A DNA stretch of 64,000 nucleotides from NCBI GenBank assembly GCA_034190875.2, contig CM067343.1, forward strand, positions 37,780,789 through 37,844,788. Direction: 5' to 3'. This stretch comes from Urechis unicinctus. Its lineage: Eukaryota > Annelida > Polychaeta > Xenopneusta > Urechidae. Below the pieces are notes generated by a model. That model had not been told where the DNA came from. It worked only from the letters and a program-made list of their open reading frames with translations, and searched no databases. Shown one piece after another: positions 1-12,856 of the stretch; position 1 is the first letter of the stretch; each line of letters opens with the position of its first letter. Made by a program: the position numbers and the translations under genes.

Positions 1-2450
1 GCTATAGGGGTTCACATTGTTGAATAATTTTTTCACTTCATCAAATGTAACTTTAGATGATATCGAGTTAATTGTCGTAGAACACACAGTATTGACCAAC
101 ACGAGGTTTGAAAAACATGCAATCAGTCAAGTTTACGGTCCATTGACCAAGCATTGCTTTCCATAAATTAAACTGCGTCATTGCTGATCATGGTATATAG
201 CACAACTTGATAATAAAATGAGCTACATACTGGTTACCTTGACCAACATCAGACATGACAAGTATTGTATTCATATCCTCAATACTTTTGAAACAGATAT
301 TACGGATACAGCAGCAGTTGCAGCAATGATATGCAAATATCAGCGATGCATAGACGTGTTGAGTGTGAATCATTTAAAGAGTGATACCATTTAAAAAAAA
401 ATACAAAACATGCTATGGTTTAAAGATATATAAAATCAAAGTGACGTGTCAGCGGGAGATGTAACTACGTTGTGTGATTGTCGTGAAGCTTTACTAACCA
501 GCCGTAGGCATATTGTAAACTTGTTAACGATTCAAAACCGTAGCTCATCATTGAGTATCCTATTCTTGCATAAATGTAATAGACATTAGTTATCTTTTCA
601 AAACATTATCTCCCAAACGAGCAGCAAATATTATGCTCCAAAGTAAATAAAACTCGCCTATTATTGGTTGACATGGTGTGATTTGTATTAATAATTTGAA
701 AAAAGTCACAATAACAGCTGATTCAACAGTTGTTTTAAAGAATCATAGATCGAGGCACTCATTTCAGGCAGTGGAGGCTGTTTATGCGCAAATGATCTGT
801 AGATATTGGCGTCCAGCTCGTCTGGACGAGCTCATTTCTAGTAACTATTCACCTGATTCATTTTAGCGTCAACTGAATAATTGACACGTTCGGTGGCTTC
901 ATATTTCTCGAGAGGTGTTGGTAGTGTTTACCCCGGATACTTAAGCTGCTGCTATAAACAGTTCTCTTAATGCCCCAATCAATCATAATGAAATGGCTCA
1001 TTTCACTATACGCGCGTCGCCTATTTCAGCACAGCAATGTTTTATTTGTAGCTACTAAATTGAGAAACCGGCAACGCAAGACAGAATTCGGTCAAGTAGT
1101 AGCAATTATATTGGCGTCATAGGTGAACCAAATCATGGAGTTACTAAATTTAGTTTATATGATAAACTATCGTTGATAGTCCTTAATGGCTGTTTTGGAA
1201 CATTTAGTCACAGACATTGAGTCACGATCTAAGGTCAGGTGTCTCATCTTCCTCATTTAAAGATGAGTTCTCGTCGCCTTCTAAATGAATGTAAAGAACC
1301 AAAACAATTCTGTTGCAGAGACTAAATGCAGCTGACCAAAGTTCTTGTTGATAATTTGCGTTTGGAAGACCAACAATCGCCGAGAGTTAAATTAATAATA
1401 AGGGACTACATATTAGAAAACATTGCGGTCCAATTTGTTTACTTAATTGTGTTGACTAGCGAATAATTGGCGTGCTGTCGATGACCATTCATGTGCTCAC
1501 AAAGCACGAATAAATTGCTTGTTTTGTGTATGTTTAACTGAGAATACGTGGCAAGAAAAAGCAAGAACGGGGCATAAGTATCTAAATATTAGCAAACCTT
1601 TCAGGTTTTTCCTTCAAACCACATCAATTATATTTATTTCTCCAAAAGAAACTAAGCTAGTGGACGAAATATTTCCCGCTCAATAGTTGGTTGATAGATC
1701 TTTATAGGTACGATGCATCCACTGTAATATACAGCTGTCATGTTTTCACATTCACAATATGGATGACTTAACAGGGAAGTTAGTACAGCTGACGCTTCTT
1801 GGGATAAATAAAAACAACATACTCATGCCTGTATTTTACCGAAAGGTTCATCTAGTACACCCATTAGGTGCCCGCCACTCTCCAAGTGCTCGATGGTGCC
1901 CGTAATGGGATCCACAGTTGGTAAAGTACATTACATCTGATTGTGTGAGTAATATGATACAAAGGTGACTGTTGTATGGTTCAAACCACATGCTGCCAAC
2001 GACATTGTAGTTGCCTTCCCTTAATAACGATCAGGATAAACGCAGATTCATCAATTACGATTGAATGTTTTCGAAATCTCGCAAATTGTAAAGCATATTA
2101 CGACAACCTGCTACATATAGCAGCTCTAGTGACAACTTTGCAATGAGTGATTGGTATCTTGGGCACGTGTTTTGATTGCAATGGCCTTGGCCACCATCCA
2201 AGAGAGACCTGACTCTGCCATTACCCAAACCAATCCAGCTGGTATCAGAGGAATGCACAGATAGATCATTTAATTTGTACAAATGACAAGTTGTACGCAC
2301 TTTTAGACAATTCGAACTGCGGATCCGATTTTATGCACACAATTCGCGACAATGGGATCATGGTATAATATTTATCGATTTAAGAAATGTAGGTAGCGGA
2401 ACGCATTAAGCTGTAAGCAATGTTTGCGCACAGGAAGTGAAATAGTATGG
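1..2450 (-). repeat. Family A long dispersed repeat, copy A1 (partial, runs off the window start)
   Basis: Positions 1-720 are the reverse complement of about 22,220-23,150, with many matching words broken by small indels. Positions 2,270-2,450 are the reverse complement of about 21,890-22,040. Positions 1,590-1,770 match 18,841-19,010 directly. The copy therefore lies in the same orientation as copy A2 and opposite to A3. A stretch at 811-930 matches 22,080-22,185 in the direct sense, so it is inverted relative to its flanks. No long ORF is shared between copies. Similarity is old. The repeat class is unknown and the outer boundary is outside the window. Confidence 0.75.
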
Positions 2451-5400
2451 CCATAATCAACAGCTAACTTTGAAGTATAAACGTACCATCGTCTTAGATC
2501 TATAGTGTAGACAAATCGTTCCCTGGTACAGTTAATCATTATTAGCAGAATAAATATCATCTTGTAAACTATGAACTAATTGCAAGCAAATGTGACAGAT
2601 TTTGGTGGTGGCAGAGAAGACGCAAAAGATCGACAACCTCTAGCTTCCATTATTACCGACAACTAAGCTTTCGTAACCATTGAGCACATAAAGAGCGAAT
2701 ATATACCTAAGCACCCACTGAGGCAGAAGCTCATTTAGTATATATCTGATGCGCACTGCTAGGCTCAGATTTCCCGAGAGGCGATGAAATCATACATTTT
2801 GCGCCTAAAGGTTTTTTAGAAGAGGAAATCACGATCGCGACCTAAATATGTATCCATTACTGAATAATTTTTCCCTAGAAGTATAGCAACGATGAACGGC
2901 AAACTAGAATTGCATCGTGTCAAAGCCCTTGAACACTGAGAACTGATATTTCCCAATTGGTCAATATAAGAGAAGAAAGGTTCTATGTGTGGCTAACAAA
3001 CTTACTGCTGTACAACCTTGTCAATCGTTCACCCTAACTGTGTTGCTGATCTGCATTAGTCGATTATTTCTAGCCTTAGAATTATCAATCCTCTGGCGTT
3101 ATGAGGTAATGCTCAGCCATTGCCATAGTCAGTGGAGTGGGTGGAGTTACAACATGGACTACACATCAAGCACAACCTGGCTTTAAAAGTCATCTTGGTT
3201 TTGTCAGGTTGATTTAATAACGATGATGCGCGCATGATGACAACAAAGGGTCGCATTCAACTTAATTCCGGACCACTTTTATTTAATAAAGCTGTATAAA
3301 TTATGCACAGTCAGCGATAGACGGAATTTTTTCTCTCATCGAGATGCAATGATAGAACACATAGGGCGGGGCACATGCTGTGAGAGTGTTTAGCATTATG
3401 CATGCATGTGCAGCACAAGCACATGGCGAGCAATAATGATGCCTTTTCTGTCCGCATATAGGGTAGTATGTACTCGATAAGCCTTGCTGAATTACGTGCA
3501 GCTTCCAACAGTTAATGATGTCATTTAATGGTCAGTCAGCCTCCCAGCAGCTTGACACCTACTCAGGTCATTCACTGAAATATCATGATGCAGTCACGCA
3601 GGCCGACTAAGAGCAGCTACCGACCCATGCTCTGTATGAAATGACTGCTCTCGGATGATCAAAGCCTCGAAGCCCTATACCAGATACATTGTGAAATAGA
3701 GTACCGTTATCCGTGCAAAGTCAGAGTTATTTCCTAAGTCACGTTTCTGCTGTTTTTATGGGGTTCCGTTCTGCTTGATTGGTTCTTCTCGTGACTTAGA
3801 TTTTGGATTTATCGTCAGAGGATAATTCAGTCCCATATACGCAGACACAAACACCCGTATATATAGTGTATGGATCGTAGTACATAGACTCAAATCTGCA
3901 CTATCATTTGTTCAGTGGATATTTCAGTAAGGAATCATTTACATAAGTATGACAGTTGTGTTTAGAATTAGTGACATAAGTTACACCTATTGCATTTCAA
4001 TATGCGCTGCGTGTAGGCATAATATTAGCGTGCAATGTATGAGCATTGGTTGAATGCAGGCCTTAGACGTAAAAGAAAGTCTGAACCGTGGAGATATTCG
4101 TGCTATTACGTCAACGAGCATGTATGTATTACTGCACAAGAGAGTGGAAATCGGGTTTCGATGTCTGTGGTGATGTTATTAGTGAAGTACAACTATTCAT
4201 CCCTAGTTTCACCACACTAACGCGCAAGCACCACAGTTAACTGATCCGCTTTAGCGTTAGAGAAGAATTTTACTTTAACATAAGCACTGCATCTCTTGTG
4301 AGACTTTCACATGCACAACGAACAATTTCCGACAGGTTAATGGTTCCAAAACTTGACCATATATCACATTAAACATTTTTTCCAATCACACAAAACTCTT
4401 ATACATATCTCTAGGGGACTGGGTCATTCTGTGTCATTTGTTTCTGCAATGTAATTAAATACCCGCCTTTATTCAGTGGCAAACATTGCCTGAGTATTAT
4501 CATGAGAGTGATCCCACCCATCCCAGGGGTTATGCTACCCCAGTTTCCGGTTGTAACTGTTCTGTTGTTTGAGTTATACGTGGTTTATGAGTTTAATAAT
4601 GCCTCGGACATTGCACGCACACTCTTAACGCAATTTACGGCGTAGTGTAAGGAAAAACGGATACCATATGTATTATAGGTCGACATATGGCTGCTAACGA
4701 TCACCATAGTAATGGCGATAAGAGTAAAAAAGTAGGTGCACAATCAATGCGCTGTTCATCATAGGATTTGAGCTTTGGATAATCGTATATCTTGTTCATA
4801 CAAACCCCATACGCACTGAAAATACAAGGACATACTGCACAATGCTGACACTCTTTGGTTTAGTAACTCAGGTTCACAATTTACCTTCGATAGCATCTTT
4901 GACTAGAAAATGACTCAACAATAACACCCCTGCCGTAGCTGAAAAGTAGCTCGATCCATACTGAATATTTTAACTTCTTGCAACTTTCTTGTACAAATTC
5001 ATTTATCGTCCAAACAAGCAAGTCGACGCTAAATCTAACCACCTTTAGATGGAAATACTATGTGTCAATTACACCTAACCACACACCTAAATCATAAAAG
5101 TATTTTCACTTGGCCTGAACTGCTACTTGCCTGCATACACTAATTTGAGCAGGAGAGATGACATCTTGTATAACACAGAATTACAGATTTATTAAGATTC
5201 ATTCATTAAGGTGTTTTGGGTGCAAGAATAACCCTTGAATATTGTAAGAAATTGGGATTGAGAGACACATGAAACTGAGTTAAGCACTATGACTACCCCT
5301 ACACCCCCCCCCCTCCCTCGCCCCTACCACCACCCCCACCCCCCTCTCACCCCCTCGATTGCATAACATCTTCGACACATCAGGTCATAGGTTCCGTGTC

Positions 5401-6299
5401 AATGTTTACAAAATGTTATGTTGAAATGAATTCGTTTATTGCTACAAACGTTTTGTGAAGGCTGTGTAGAAAGTAATGTGTCATTCCGTTCTAGCGTCGA
5501 TTGCTAAATTATGCTACGCTTTACAAAGTTCTACAACGATTCCATTTCCCGTCTCTCCGACAAAATTACTCAAAACATGTAGATTCGGCAATAACCGGGA
5601 AAGTGTCTAACTGCATACAGACAAGTGTAAGTTTATGTTGCTGTCATACAGCAACTTACCTGATCGACCACTCTTGCAATGGCGGCTAACCTAGGTGAGG
5701 TAGAGGTTACACAGTAATAAACTACCTGCTGTTTAGCGACAACCATACTTTATACTTTGTGCACAAAAGACAATACATAAGATACAATTGACTAGTGTTT
5801 GTCAGGCCATAATTGCAAGTTGTAAACAAGAAATCCCGTCCATATCTAATTTGTGGTTAGCACGTTACACATATGTGCATTGCTACAATGTAATGTGTGG
5901 TTTGGCAAATACCAAAAGTATTACAATAGCAAATTCCCACAATCGATAAGGTTACAAGAATTTTCACCGTAAGCTAATAGAACATCTTAACCAGATCATC
6001 CAAAAATATGGTATATTGTGATGCTTGTCTTATCTCGTTAGACGAGGAGTGTAAATGTATCTGCGAGTTGATAAAAGAATTATAATCGTAAGCAAGAGCA
6101 GTTAAATTTGTTTTGACGCTACAGTCATGCAATTAAATTCATTTATTTATCTGGCATTTGTTTAAGTTCTCGCACAAACAAGCATTAGTATACAGTTGTC
6201 AAGGGGAGCATTGTACTGTCTCATCCTTAATATTGTAAGTACTGTAAAACCTTTAGTATGTTATAATGCTTGCCATTTTCTGTATTGTCTTTCATCCAA
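2451..6299. other. No gene recognised; AT-rich intergenic DNA
   Basis: I see only short ORFs (up to 65 codons) with no recognisable motif and no clear repeat homology within the window. A 10-bp inverted repeat at 3,734-3,743 and 3,790-3,799 and a C-rich tract near 5,300 are the only local structures noted. Confidence 0.6.
5295..5355 (+). repeat. C-rich polypyrimidine tract
   Basis: About 60 bases are almost entirely C with a few T and A, including runs of many consecutive C. The surrounding sequence is AT-rich, so the strand asymmetry is sharp. Such tracts can form an i-motif, with G-quadruplex potential on the other strand; that is inference from composition only. Confidence 0.85.
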
Positions 6300-9200
6300 C
6301 AGTGTCCCGAGAAAACTGCTTCCTTTTGAAATTGGTTGAGTGATTCTTGAGATGACCGTTCCCGTCGGTTACATGGCATGTAAGTTTTGTTTTCGGCCTT
6401 TTGAGACGGGCATTAGTTGATACCTCACCTAATCGCAAGTTTGAATGCTAAGCTAAATTTGCATTAACGTCTTCTGGGAAGGATCTCGGTTGTTATGAAA
6501 TTAGCCTCTGATAGAGCTCAGATCAATCCGATTAATTGGTGAAAGCCCCAGACCGACTTGTGTTGTGTACACCTAGATATACACCATTAGCACAACAGGG
6601 AAATATGGGTTGATTATCTAATTACACCCGTTGTCTGGGTACATCTCCCATATTGAAACATTCAACGATACTATCACTGCAGTGACTATTTGTATGTCAC
6701 ACGTCAGCATCAAATTACCTAGGATCTTCATCATCTAAGCCTAAACGCTCAGCATATAGGTTTTTCAATGCCCACGTCAACAATAAAAAATTGTTATTCA
6801 CATAAACATCCTGGGAAAAGAACATGATTTGGTATGCTCCACTTTGCTTATATCATTACAAATTCAAATTCGTTGATGACATGCGAAGCGTACCGAATGA
6901 AGAGATATCGTCCTAAGTATTCAGTATTTGGTTATACATGTAAGCGCGCTTAGCGAGCAGACCAGTTGATTCCGTTGGTTTTACACGATTGTGCACAAAT
7001 ATGGTTGTATAAATGACAGCATCGGCCATACCGTCTCAGCTCGTCACAATATCATAGCTTCGGTCAGTTATATTAAGACACTGTGGACAATTTAATCATG
7101 GGCAACAACCTAACCAGATTCTGCTACCAGAAGCATCGCTTGTCATAATATCACATGCTATAAACCTGCCAGTATGTGCATTAACATGCCATACAATATT
7201 CATCGATTGCAGAGTATGTTGTCGCGAGACGCATCGATTGTGTAGCTCAATGAAATAACCGGTCACAGTACCAAACTCCGCGGACTACAGTGTGTGACCA
7301 CCAGCATTCACGCACTATGTTACGACATAAGACCTGAACAAAGCTATAAACATGAGTGCGGCCACCGATTTTTCCAGGTGGACTATGTAAACATGGTAAT
7401 TTTACTTAATCCGGTACCATTCGTAGAAAATAGTGGTTTGATCTTTTGGGTCGGTACAGTAACTTTCATGTCTTTCGTTTATGTAATCCATCCTGTCTCA
7501 CCTTGCGTTCAACTGTGCACTAGATTATAACAGAAATATTTTAGGTGCATTTCAAATATACGCATCAAAGTAATCAACCCTACTTCTGACGGGTACCATT
7601 AGGATGAACTAATAAACATTGTCAAAACGAACTGAAGCCTTGTTAAGTTTCAATTTTTCAGACTGCTTTGACCAGCATTAGTCACCTTAAGAGCAAGAGC
7701 TATTATGCACAAGGCATTGTAGTGCCGATCATTACCTATGTTGTGTGATAAAAGGTTATGATATATTGTGTGTGCAGTTTTCCAGACCATGGTCATTCAG
7801 GAAATATAATTAGGTAGGCGTGACAAACGCAATGTAGACTTCAAAGCCATTTACTGTAAGGCGCGCTTGTGTGCAGCAATGTATCATGTGACATCAAACA
7901 AAGGGGACCCTGATTAAATTCCTCCACAATGCATTTTTCACGAATTGAAACGCCACTTCAAACGTCTGGTTGGCACATCAAATATAAGTTACCGACATGC
8001 GATGTCATAATGCACTAGTATTAATGGATAAACGCAAACGAACGACATGTTATCTACTTTATAAAAATCCGTCTTCGGTATGATCATCTCTTCTGCGTAA
8101 TGAACTGGGTGGAAGTGTAAAACAATATCCCGAATTCGGGCTCATTATTGAAAGGTGCCTAACACAAACCAAAGACCATCCAAGGCTGCGAGGTAGAAAA
8201 AACTCTCTTGATCCAATGACCTCTGGGTTTACAAGTTTAGGGGTCGCTGTTTCCGCGATATTTACGTAAAATAGTACAATCAACATTTAATTCTTATAAT
8301 TAGTTTCTTACAAGCTAGATAACAGGAGTGAGAAAAGTAAGATTTTGACGTCATGAAAATGGGAAGGGGTAAAACCGCATACGCCTAGATCGACCTTCTT
8401 CATAAACTAGAATCACATCAAATTTAAGATAATATCGACACCAAGACACTAACATCAACTGGCAAATTAGTTATGCTACCGTTACCAGAACAAGCGTTAT
8501 TGACAGTCATCAATCGCATAACGTCACATTAGCATTGTTTTGTAATTGACCTCCGGGATGTTGTGCTGGTTGAGTATTCAATGGTTAAGCACATGGATAT
8601 GACAAAGCAATATATATGGATGCAGTAAGAGGGCAACACATTAATTTCCATGTTGCTACATTGTCCATGTTGCTACACTGGATGACGGTTGAGTGTTTCA
8701 GTTATGAACCTTCATGCATGGATGACGATGGAAATTTAGATATGTACACCCCAAATTCTAATTTGTTGGCAAATCAATGGCATCCCCTTCCTGGTAGCAA
8801 CTTATTGTGCAAGAATACGTCTACATCGGGAAAATGTCAGCCGACCAAAGTTAATTATTGGATAGATGCAGTTATAGCGGCAAAAGGGGAGTGTCCGTTG
8901 ATGGCGACATCATGTTGCGGATGTCAGTTTAAGAGCTAGCAGCTCGTTGTTCAGCTTATTATGCACTCTGTGCAAACACTTCTCTTACGTTTTGCCATGT
9001 AAGCTATATTGCATCGACTTTTACTTATGGTTTTCAATTCCGAGGATATTGCCTCATTATTGTACACCTCTGGGGTCTAGCCTATACCTATTTAGCCACT
9101 TTGGCGGATCCGGATAGGATACTAAGATATGATACATGAGAAAAAAATTCCAAATCAGTGTTATGAGATACATCAAACTATGAGCAACTACGCCAGCAAA

Positions 9201-10140
9201 CTCATTAGCTCCTTCCCAATGGCCTTATACAACACCATTTAATTATTATTATTTTCATCAAGCTATCTTATGAACTTAAATCAATAAGCCTTTTTGCAAA
9301 TGGCAGGGATAATTGTCTCAGATGTGCCAGCACGTTGTTTTTACAAACAGTATTACACGCCATCTATAGAACATTTATAGACCATCTAATGAATCAAACT
9401 GCACAGGCCCTTAAAGGTTACATTAAATCACTCGTGTAAGCAAACGGCGACATACCATTATTAATAGGTTAATGGATCAATATCAACTAAACTATAAATC
9501 TAAGCACATGTTGGCATTTTAAAGCCCATGACTAGAAAAGCTGATGACTATTCAAGAATCCTAATTTCCGGGTGTCTAAGGTAGTGATAGGTGAACACAT
9601 ACACGCTGGAACATATTGCGGTGACCTTCCAGTCATACAGTACATGGGGGGATAGCTATCGGATTTTTAGGATAGAGAACTTGATAGCACCCGTTTGTAG
9701 TTACATCAGCACTTAATCAAAACATTACGCTTAAGAAAGATGATTCGTTGGATAAATTTACTGAAAGTGTCTTCATTGACGATGAATTGGCTACACGCAA
9801 CAAGTCCCTACATAGCAATTTTATCGGTTGCCGTTGTGCACGTTAACGGCACAGTGTAAAATCCCAGAGATTTGGGTCAGAAGTGAGTTGCTACCTCTGC
9901 ATGTAATGAGTACACAAAATGAACGTAATGAACTTAGTGACGAGCAACTTCATTGTTATAATGACTCTAATACAGAACGAAATCTATGCTTATAAATTAT
10001 GCAAAAGACTACGAATTAAATAGATTAGCGCGTATACTAGTGCTGCTTGAAAATGGGAATGCGTGAAGACTCGTAATAATATATAACTGTATAACATATT
10101 CCGTTGATGATAAAAATCCTTAAACCTCTTCATGATGTGT
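6300..10140 (-). repeat. Family B large dispersed repeat, copy B1 (reverse orientation, diverged)
   Basis: Read on the minus strand, this region is collinear with the family B block at 35,737-55,365. About 10,130 corresponds to 40,580, 9,560 to 41,240, 8,530-8,610 to 42,030-42,120, 8,059-8,286 to the segment at 44,448-44,675, 7,280-7,400 to about 45,250-45,400, and 6,350-6,560 to about 47,040-47,240. Shared words are separated by many substitutions and indels, so the copy is much older than the tandem pair. Weaker similarity may continue to about 10,600. It contains 75- and 107-codon ORFs, which I do not regard as genes. Confidence 0.8.
8647..8680 (+). repeat. 17-bp tandem duplication (2 copies)
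   Basis: Two adjacent 17-bp units beginning TCCATGTTGCTACA differ at one base. They lie in a part of copy B1 that is about twice as long as the matching part of the 41,880-42,030 copy. Confidence 0.85.
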
Positions 10141-11592
10141 GTAAAGATAACTCACATTCCTCCCCACAAAGCATCGAATGGTTTATATACGAGGACAATG
10201 GTGCAGGAACATGATAATGACTCTTCTTGTCCAATAGTTGTGTCTTGTGCATTATTGTATAATTCATAGGTTATAAAGATGAAGTAGATGATTGCAATAT
10301 TTAGCTAGGTTTATCTATTATGAAATTAAGTAGATAGGTTCAAGCATTACAAAGCGAGGTAACTAACAACATATTAAGTATATTCTTCAGCTTAGCTGGA
10401 CAATGATTTTTATGTTAACAACATATTTTGTTACGTTTTGAGCCGCATGTAATGTTTTCTAAACACTTGACCAGCCAACTCACACACATATAACGGGCCC
10501 CCACTTGATAATCTAGGATATGCAAATGATTCTAGCCGCAAATCGGTAGGTTCAGCATTCTATTCTAATCAAAGGCGTCCTCTTATGTTGACCTGATTAT
10601 TGGTACAGAGCCTTTAGTCTTTCTCTCACAGTCGTATATTTTACACACAGAGGAGTTATATGATTAACGACGGTGCAAATTAATTGTTATTGTAGATCAA
10701 ATTCTATCGGCGTACATATCACACGTATTAGTTTAGGCATGAACTCTATCCGCAGATGAACAGTGCAGCACGATATCTTAAGAAAGGAACAAAAGCCTTT
10801 GCACCAGTTAAAGCTAATCGTGTACAGAATAATATCTTCAGCAGCAGTATGTAGGTAGGGTGATAGCAATACTAGATCCCATCACGTATTTGGTCCTTAA
10901 AGATGTCATGTACGTTTTGTGCTCTGATTCGCTCGCGCTAAGAACTAAATCAGCGTCACCACCATGTATCCCTTTTTCAGGAACAACATTTAAACTGCAA
11001 AAAGTCTATGTCTTATTTAAATAACCATACAATGTGCTACTTAACTGATAGCAGATATATTTATCTATTCTCCGGGTGCTTCCGTTTGATCGTCAAGTCA
11101 TATGCTGGCATTATTTGGCTTGTATCTACAGAGCGTTCATATAAAACATTTTTGGGATAGCAGCAAAGCCCCTGCAATGGCTAGGTTTTCAACAAATATC
11201 GCTTATACATTTATAACATTGCTTTTAAATGCTCAATGACGTTATGGTACAGCCTATCAGCCCGCCTATTTTAAACTGTTCATATGACAAAGTCTATCAA
11301 GACGCTTGGGCGACTGAGAACCTTATTTGCTTGAAGATTTTTTAACCATATGTGTCCTTCATTTGTTTTCGAGTGTTGATAAGACGAAACCCCAGATTCG
11401 CTCTAGTTACACAGTTTTAGTTTACTGTTAGTTATTGTGATTATTGAATATAATTTGTTTAAAACGTCACATTCTACATAACAGTGCACAATTGCGTTAA
11501 ATTGCGATTTTATGTCATGTTAATGGACGCTTTCAGAGCATTTGATCGGGTTGATTTGATATATTCGTTTGGTTTACTACAAAATCGTGGCA
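10141..11592. other. No gene recognised
   Basis: The left part up to about 10,600 may be the decayed continuation of copy B1 (weak word matches to RC of 40,390-40,560). Beyond that I see no coding motif, RNA gene or repeat. Confidence 0.5.
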
Positions 11593-11652
11593 CAGTGCAA
11601 CCTCGTTAAAGGGGACGCCTCCGTGGCCGGTCAAACATCCCCTTTAACGAGG
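11593..11652. repeat. Tigger-like terminal repeat with an internal palindrome
   Basis: After the CAGT end, the 15-mer at 11,601-11,615 (CCTCGTTAAAGGGGA) is repeated as an exact reverse complement at 11,638-11,652. Together with the first bases it forms a hairpin-capable terminus, as in many pogo/Tigger ends. It lies downstream of the transposase C terminus, so it is the 3' end of the element. Confidence 0.75.
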
Positions 11653-11920
11653 CATCCCAATAGCGAGGTCCCACCAAGACTACACAACTAAAGAACATGC
11701 AGGTGTCCACTACCAACAGAAAACTACAGGGCTCGACCCAACGCACTAAAAGCAAGTAAACTTCGATACCATTGAACAATAAAATCATCTTACAACTTGA
11801 ATTTATTATTTATTACTAATTACAAAAAAAACATAGACAACTGTGTACAATGAACATAAGGTTAAATCGGCTTGGCTTGTCCCTTGTATTTATGCATCCT
11901 CATATCCATGCAGTTTCTAA

Positions 11921-12530
11921 TTACTTTTGAGGAATTGGTCCAAACGCGATTGGGAGGTTTCTTCGGTCCATTGACACGTTTTCGATGTGGCGCAGACTAC
12001 AATACACAACGTGGTCATTGCCGCAGCCTTGCTCTTAATCGAATCATCTCAAATAATCCACGAGCATATGTCGTTCTCTCTTCGTCATGCGCGGGTTTCG
12101 TCGTCGTCGTCAGAATCGTCGTTGGTGGGGACAGCACGTTTTTGACTGACTTGCTCGAGAGAGTGGCATCATCATATTCGCCGCTTGTCGGAACGGGGTC
12201 ATCGAGTGACACGAGTCGATCAAACTCCTCTCTTGGCTGAGTTGGCGGCAAAGATACGTCGTACAGGTCACCGTCGAAATCATAAACGGCGGGCTGGTCC
12301 GATCGAGTGATGGCGGCTTTACAGTAACAGCTGGCGATGGTCACGGCCTTTACCATCGACCACGAATACTTGGCAAGGTGGATGGCGTCGAGAAGGTTGA
12401 TCTTTCGGGCAACTCGCAGGACTTGTACGGATTCGTCAGCGTCGAGGGCGTTTATGATTTGGCGATTCAACGCACTGCGGTAATGTCCTTTCCTGTTCCA
12501 TATCACTCCTTGGTGCATCAGCTGGATCAA
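11921..12530 (-). pseudogene. Tigger/CENP-B-like transposase, C-terminal fragment
   Basis: A minus-strand reading frame (stop at 12,015) contains LIQLMHQGVIWNRKGHYR, then LDADESVQVLRVARKINLLD, HLAKYSW and VKAVTIASCYCKAA. This is the end of the DDE_1 domain and the following helical region of Tigger/jerky-type transposases, which usually read QPMDQGVI at the start and W..V...TI..CF.KAG later. The Asp of the usual PMDQGV motif, probably the third catalytic acid, is His here. A further frame downstream (LRHIENVSMDRRN, stop near 11,921) looks like the usual C-terminal tail after a frameshift. The N-terminal helix-turn-helix domains and the first two acids are absent. It cannot make an active transposase. 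A domesticated C-terminal fragment is possible but unsupported. Confidence 0.8.
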
Positions 12531-12856
12531 ACAGTAAGTGTCAAGTGAAACGACATTATTTCTGACAATTGTATTTGTATTAATGGAGTGAAACAAGGGG
12601 CTGTTTTGTCGCCCATTTTATCAGCTGTATATACCGACGAGCTATTGTCACTATTCTCTAAATAGAGCATTGGTGGCCATGTTGGTCATCGTTATGCTGA
12701 TGCACTGAGCTATGCTTAAACCAAGCGAAAGTTATGCAGAAGAATACAATGTTATATTCAACTCAACAAAAAGTGATTTTCAATTGTACAATGGGCATGT
12801 ACAATTGAATGGGGTTCGACTCAATGCTAGTGAATTTGCTGCAATATACATATAGG
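12531..12856 (+). pseudogene. Non-LTR retrotransposon reverse transcriptase fragment
   Basis: From 12,582 the plus strand reads NGVKQGAVLSPILSAVYTDE, the conserved RT block with the GVKQG and LSP motifs of LINE-type reverse transcriptases. This is followed by GHVGHRYADALSYA, which corresponds to the G..YADD active-site block; the second Asp is missing and A-L replaces it. After a frameshift it continues as EEYNVIFNSTKSDFQLYNG and VQLNGVRL, typical of the region after YADD in this LINE group. There are in-frame stops at 12,546 and near 12,662. The element is a short dead piece; neither the endonuclease nor a 3' tail is visible. Some family resemblance may continue to about 13,080. Confidence 0.85.

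Larger units (their letters stand above)
11593..12530 (-). mobile_element. Truncated Tigger/pogo-type (Tc1/mariner superfamily) DNA transposon
   Basis: The left edge starts with CAGTGCAACCTCGTTAAA, which has the CAGT start and form of Tigger-family terminal inverted repeats. The minus strand then encodes the C-terminal part of a Tigger/CENP-B-like transposase (see the pseudogene). No matching terminal repeat is found on the right: homology stops near 12,530, where a reverse-transcriptase fragment begins. The 5' half of the element, including the DNA-binding domains and first two catalytic acids, is missing. The bases before the end read CA, so the expected TA target duplication is not visible. 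Confidence 0.75.

Noticed and set aside
8616..8939. 107-codon ORF inside copy B1 with several Cys residues
   Set aside because: The homologous place in the tandem units (41,880-42,030) is about half as long and has no matching frame; the ORF includes a local 17-bp tandem duplication.
11872..12240. 122-codon plus-strand ORF
   Set aside because: It is the antisense shadow of the Tigger transposase tail on the minus strand.
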